NCBI GenBank assembly: GCA_031283785.1
Contig: JAITBC010000111.1
Coordinates: forward strand, 1 to 23,750
DNA length: 23,750 nucleotides
From: Tannerella sp.
GTDB taxonomy: Bacteria; Bacteroidota; Bacteroidia; Bacteroidales; Tannerellaceae
Direction of reading: 5' to 3'
Shown: in pieces, positions 22,491 to 23,750 of the stretch
Layout of the letters: each line of letters starts with the position of its first letter
How positions within the stretch are numbered: position 1 is the stretch's first letter
Position numbers and translations under genes: made by a program
Notes under the pieces: generated by a model
The model's database searches: none
The model's input: the letters and a program-made list of their open reading frames with translations, nothing else
Told to the model about the DNA's origin: nothing

Positions 22491-23360
22491 ATGCAAAAAC
22501 TGCTGGCGTTTCTCATCTCGAAAAGGCATTGGATTTTATTTCTTTTATGTGAAGTGATCTCATTTTCAATTATATACAGAAATAATGCATATCAGCGCAA
22601 TATCATGTTGAGTTCGGCAAATGTAATTACAGGCAGTATGATGTCGGTGTCTAATACCGTATTTTCTTATCTCAACCTTCGAAAGGTCAATCAAGAGCTT
22701 CTTGAACAGAATAGCATGCTTGCAAAGGAAGTCGTCCGCCTGCATGAACAGCTTAAAAACAGTGCGCTTGATACAACTGATTTCCGCAGCGTTTTTTTGA
22801 ATGATACCATGCGCAGTCATGAAGGTTACACATACGAATACATAACGGCAAGAGCGGTAAACAACAGTGTTGGCTATGTAAATAATTATATTACGGTCAA
22901 TAAAGGCTCTGCCGACGGTATACGTCCTGATATGGGCGTTATTTCCGTCCGTGGCGTGGCCGGCATTGTTGTGACGGTTAAAGAGCATTATTCGGTTATA
23001 ATATCCCTCCTTAACACCGGTAGATATAAATTGAGCTGTAAGGTGAAAGATTCCAATTATTTCGGTGCGTTAACATGGAAAGGCGATAATATATCGTATG
23101 CTTACTTGGAGGAGCTGCCTACCCATGCTGTGTTTCATGTCGGCGACACGGTGGTGACAAGCGGTTATTCGGCCATCTTCCCGCCTGATATCATGGTAGG
23201 CGTCGTGGAGTCGTATGATAAACAGCGTGACGATAATTTTTATTCTTTAAAAGTGCGTCTTGCTACCGATTTCCAGTCGTTAGACGCTTTATGTGTGATT
23301 AGTAATAATTCGCAGGAAGAACAAAGGGAAATAGAACGGGAGACGATAAAAAATGATTAA
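22491..23360 (+). CDS. mreC: rod-shape-determining protein MreC
   Basis: The protein has 289 residues. One transmembrane helix is near the N-terminus (about residues 13-28, ILFLLCEVISFSIIY), preceded by basic residues, so the bulk lies in the periplasm. A coiled coil follows (about 58-88: RKVNQELLEQNSMLAKEVVRLHEQLK), then the MreC beta-barrel domain with ITARAVNNSVGYVNNYITVNKGSADGI, MGVISVRGVAGIVVTV and DTVVTSGYSAIFPPDIMVGVV. MreC links MreB to the MreD, RodA and PBP2 machinery. It overlaps mreD by 8 nt, which implies coupled translation. The C-terminal 12 residues are acidic and without domain features. Confidence 0.93.
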   Translation: MQKLLAFLISKRHWILFLLCEVISFSIIYRNNAYQRNIMLSSANVITGSMMSVSNTVFSYLNLRKVNQELLEQNSMLAKEVVRLHEQLKNSALDTTDFRSVFLNDTMRSHEGYTYEYITARAVNNSVGYVNNYITVNKGSADGIRPDMGVISVRGVAGIVVTVKEHYSVIISLLNTGRYKLSCKVKDSNYFGALTWKGDNISYAYLEELPTHAVFHVGDTVVTSGYSAIFPPDIMVGVVESYDKQRDDNFYSLKVRLATDFQSLDALCVISNNSQEEQREIERETIKND

Positions 23361-23750
23361 GTTCCGGTTTTACATAACTGTTTATTTTGTCATATTTGTA
23401 TTGTTACAGGTATTGGTGATGAATAACGTACATTTGTTTAACTTTGCGACGTCGTTCATTTATATTTACGTATTTTTGAAATTCCCTGTCGACATGACAC
23501 GCATGAGCGTTATTTTTATGTCGTTTCTGCTCGGCCTTACGATTGATATATTTTCAAATACTTTTGGCATGCATGCTGCCGCGTGTTCGTTTGCCGGTTT
23601 TATACGTAAACCTTTGCTGGAGCGTTTTGTAGATATAAAAGACCTGCCGGAAGGGAGTATACCTTCCTATAAGTTATTCGGATTCGGAAAATTTATCCGT
23701 TACGTTTTCATAATGACGGTTCTCCATCATGTTGCATTGTTTGTGATAGA
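23353..23750 (+). CDS. mreD: rod-shape-determining protein MreD (3' end outside window)
   Basis: The frame starts at ATG 23353, inside the last codons of mreC, and stays open to the window edge (132 complete codons). The protein is hydrophobic with several membrane helices: FYITVYFVIFVLLQVLVM, then FATSFIYIYVFLKFP, MSVIFMSFLLGLTIDIFS, and a further helix at the edge (YVFIMTVLHHVALFVI). GLTIDIFSNTFGMHAAACSF is the most conserved MreD segment. Position after mreC and the helix pattern make this assignment firm although it is partial. Confidence 0.9.
   Translation, partial: MIKFRFYITVYFVIFVLLQVLVMNNVHLFNFATSFIYIYVFLKFPVDMTRMSVIFMSFLLGLTIDIFSNTFGMHAAACSFAGFIRKPLLERFVDIKDLPEGSIPSYKLFGFGKFIRYVFIMTVLHHVALFVI

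Overview
The window is a chromosomal segment of a Bacteroidales bacterium that has a type IX secretion system (T9SS). Three things point there: two secreted proteins end in T9SS type A sorting domains with YPNP motifs; several candidate promoters fit the Bacteroidetes pattern TAnnTTTG (-7), some with a TTTG-like -33 about 19-20 nt upstream; and the gene set fits (purH-mreB-mreC-mreD, grpE-dnaJ, PIN-PhoH ATPase, MutS2, GH88 and heparinase-like lyases). No genus can be named from this sequence alone.

Layout. 1-2400: the tail of a leucine-rich-repeat protein, then two tandem paralogues that look like the N-terminal part of Bacteroidetes secreted subtilases joined directly to a T9SS sorting domain, with no protease domain. 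2660-3700: an AraC-family regulator with a good promoter and a strong Shine-Dalgarno. 3704-10549 (minus strand): a tight catabolic operon read in the order heparinase II/III-like lyase, second heparinase II/III-like lyase, parallel beta-helix protein, GH88 unsaturated uronyl hydrolase, followed by a decayed coding remnant. The set suggests lyase cleavage of a uronate-containing polysaccharide and then hydrolysis of the unsaturated ends; no SusC/SusD pair is in view. 10550-12096: unusually repeat-rich DNA. It holds a 12-unit 21-bp array directly upstream of the operon promoter, a 13-unit 11-bp array, a 7-bp G-rich array, a large hairpin terminator, a broken gene for the C-terminus of a surface protein, and a candidate structured RNA.

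12097-17712 (minus): a PIN-PhoH ATPase, another repeat-rich gap (7-bp G-rich units and a 58-bp duplication that includes the 3' end of mutS2), mutS2, and a secreted PDZ protein next to mutS2. 17713-17840 is a divergent promoter region. 17841-23750 (plus) is core housekeeping: grpE-dnaJ (chaperones), purH (last two steps of IMP synthesis) and mreB-mreC-mreD (rod shape; mreD runs off the end).

The least explained parts are the phased 21-bp array in front of the lyase operon, the protease-less subtilase-like pair, and the structured RNA candidate near 11.75-11.9 kb. No tRNA, rRNA, CRISPR array, transposase or integrase was seen.
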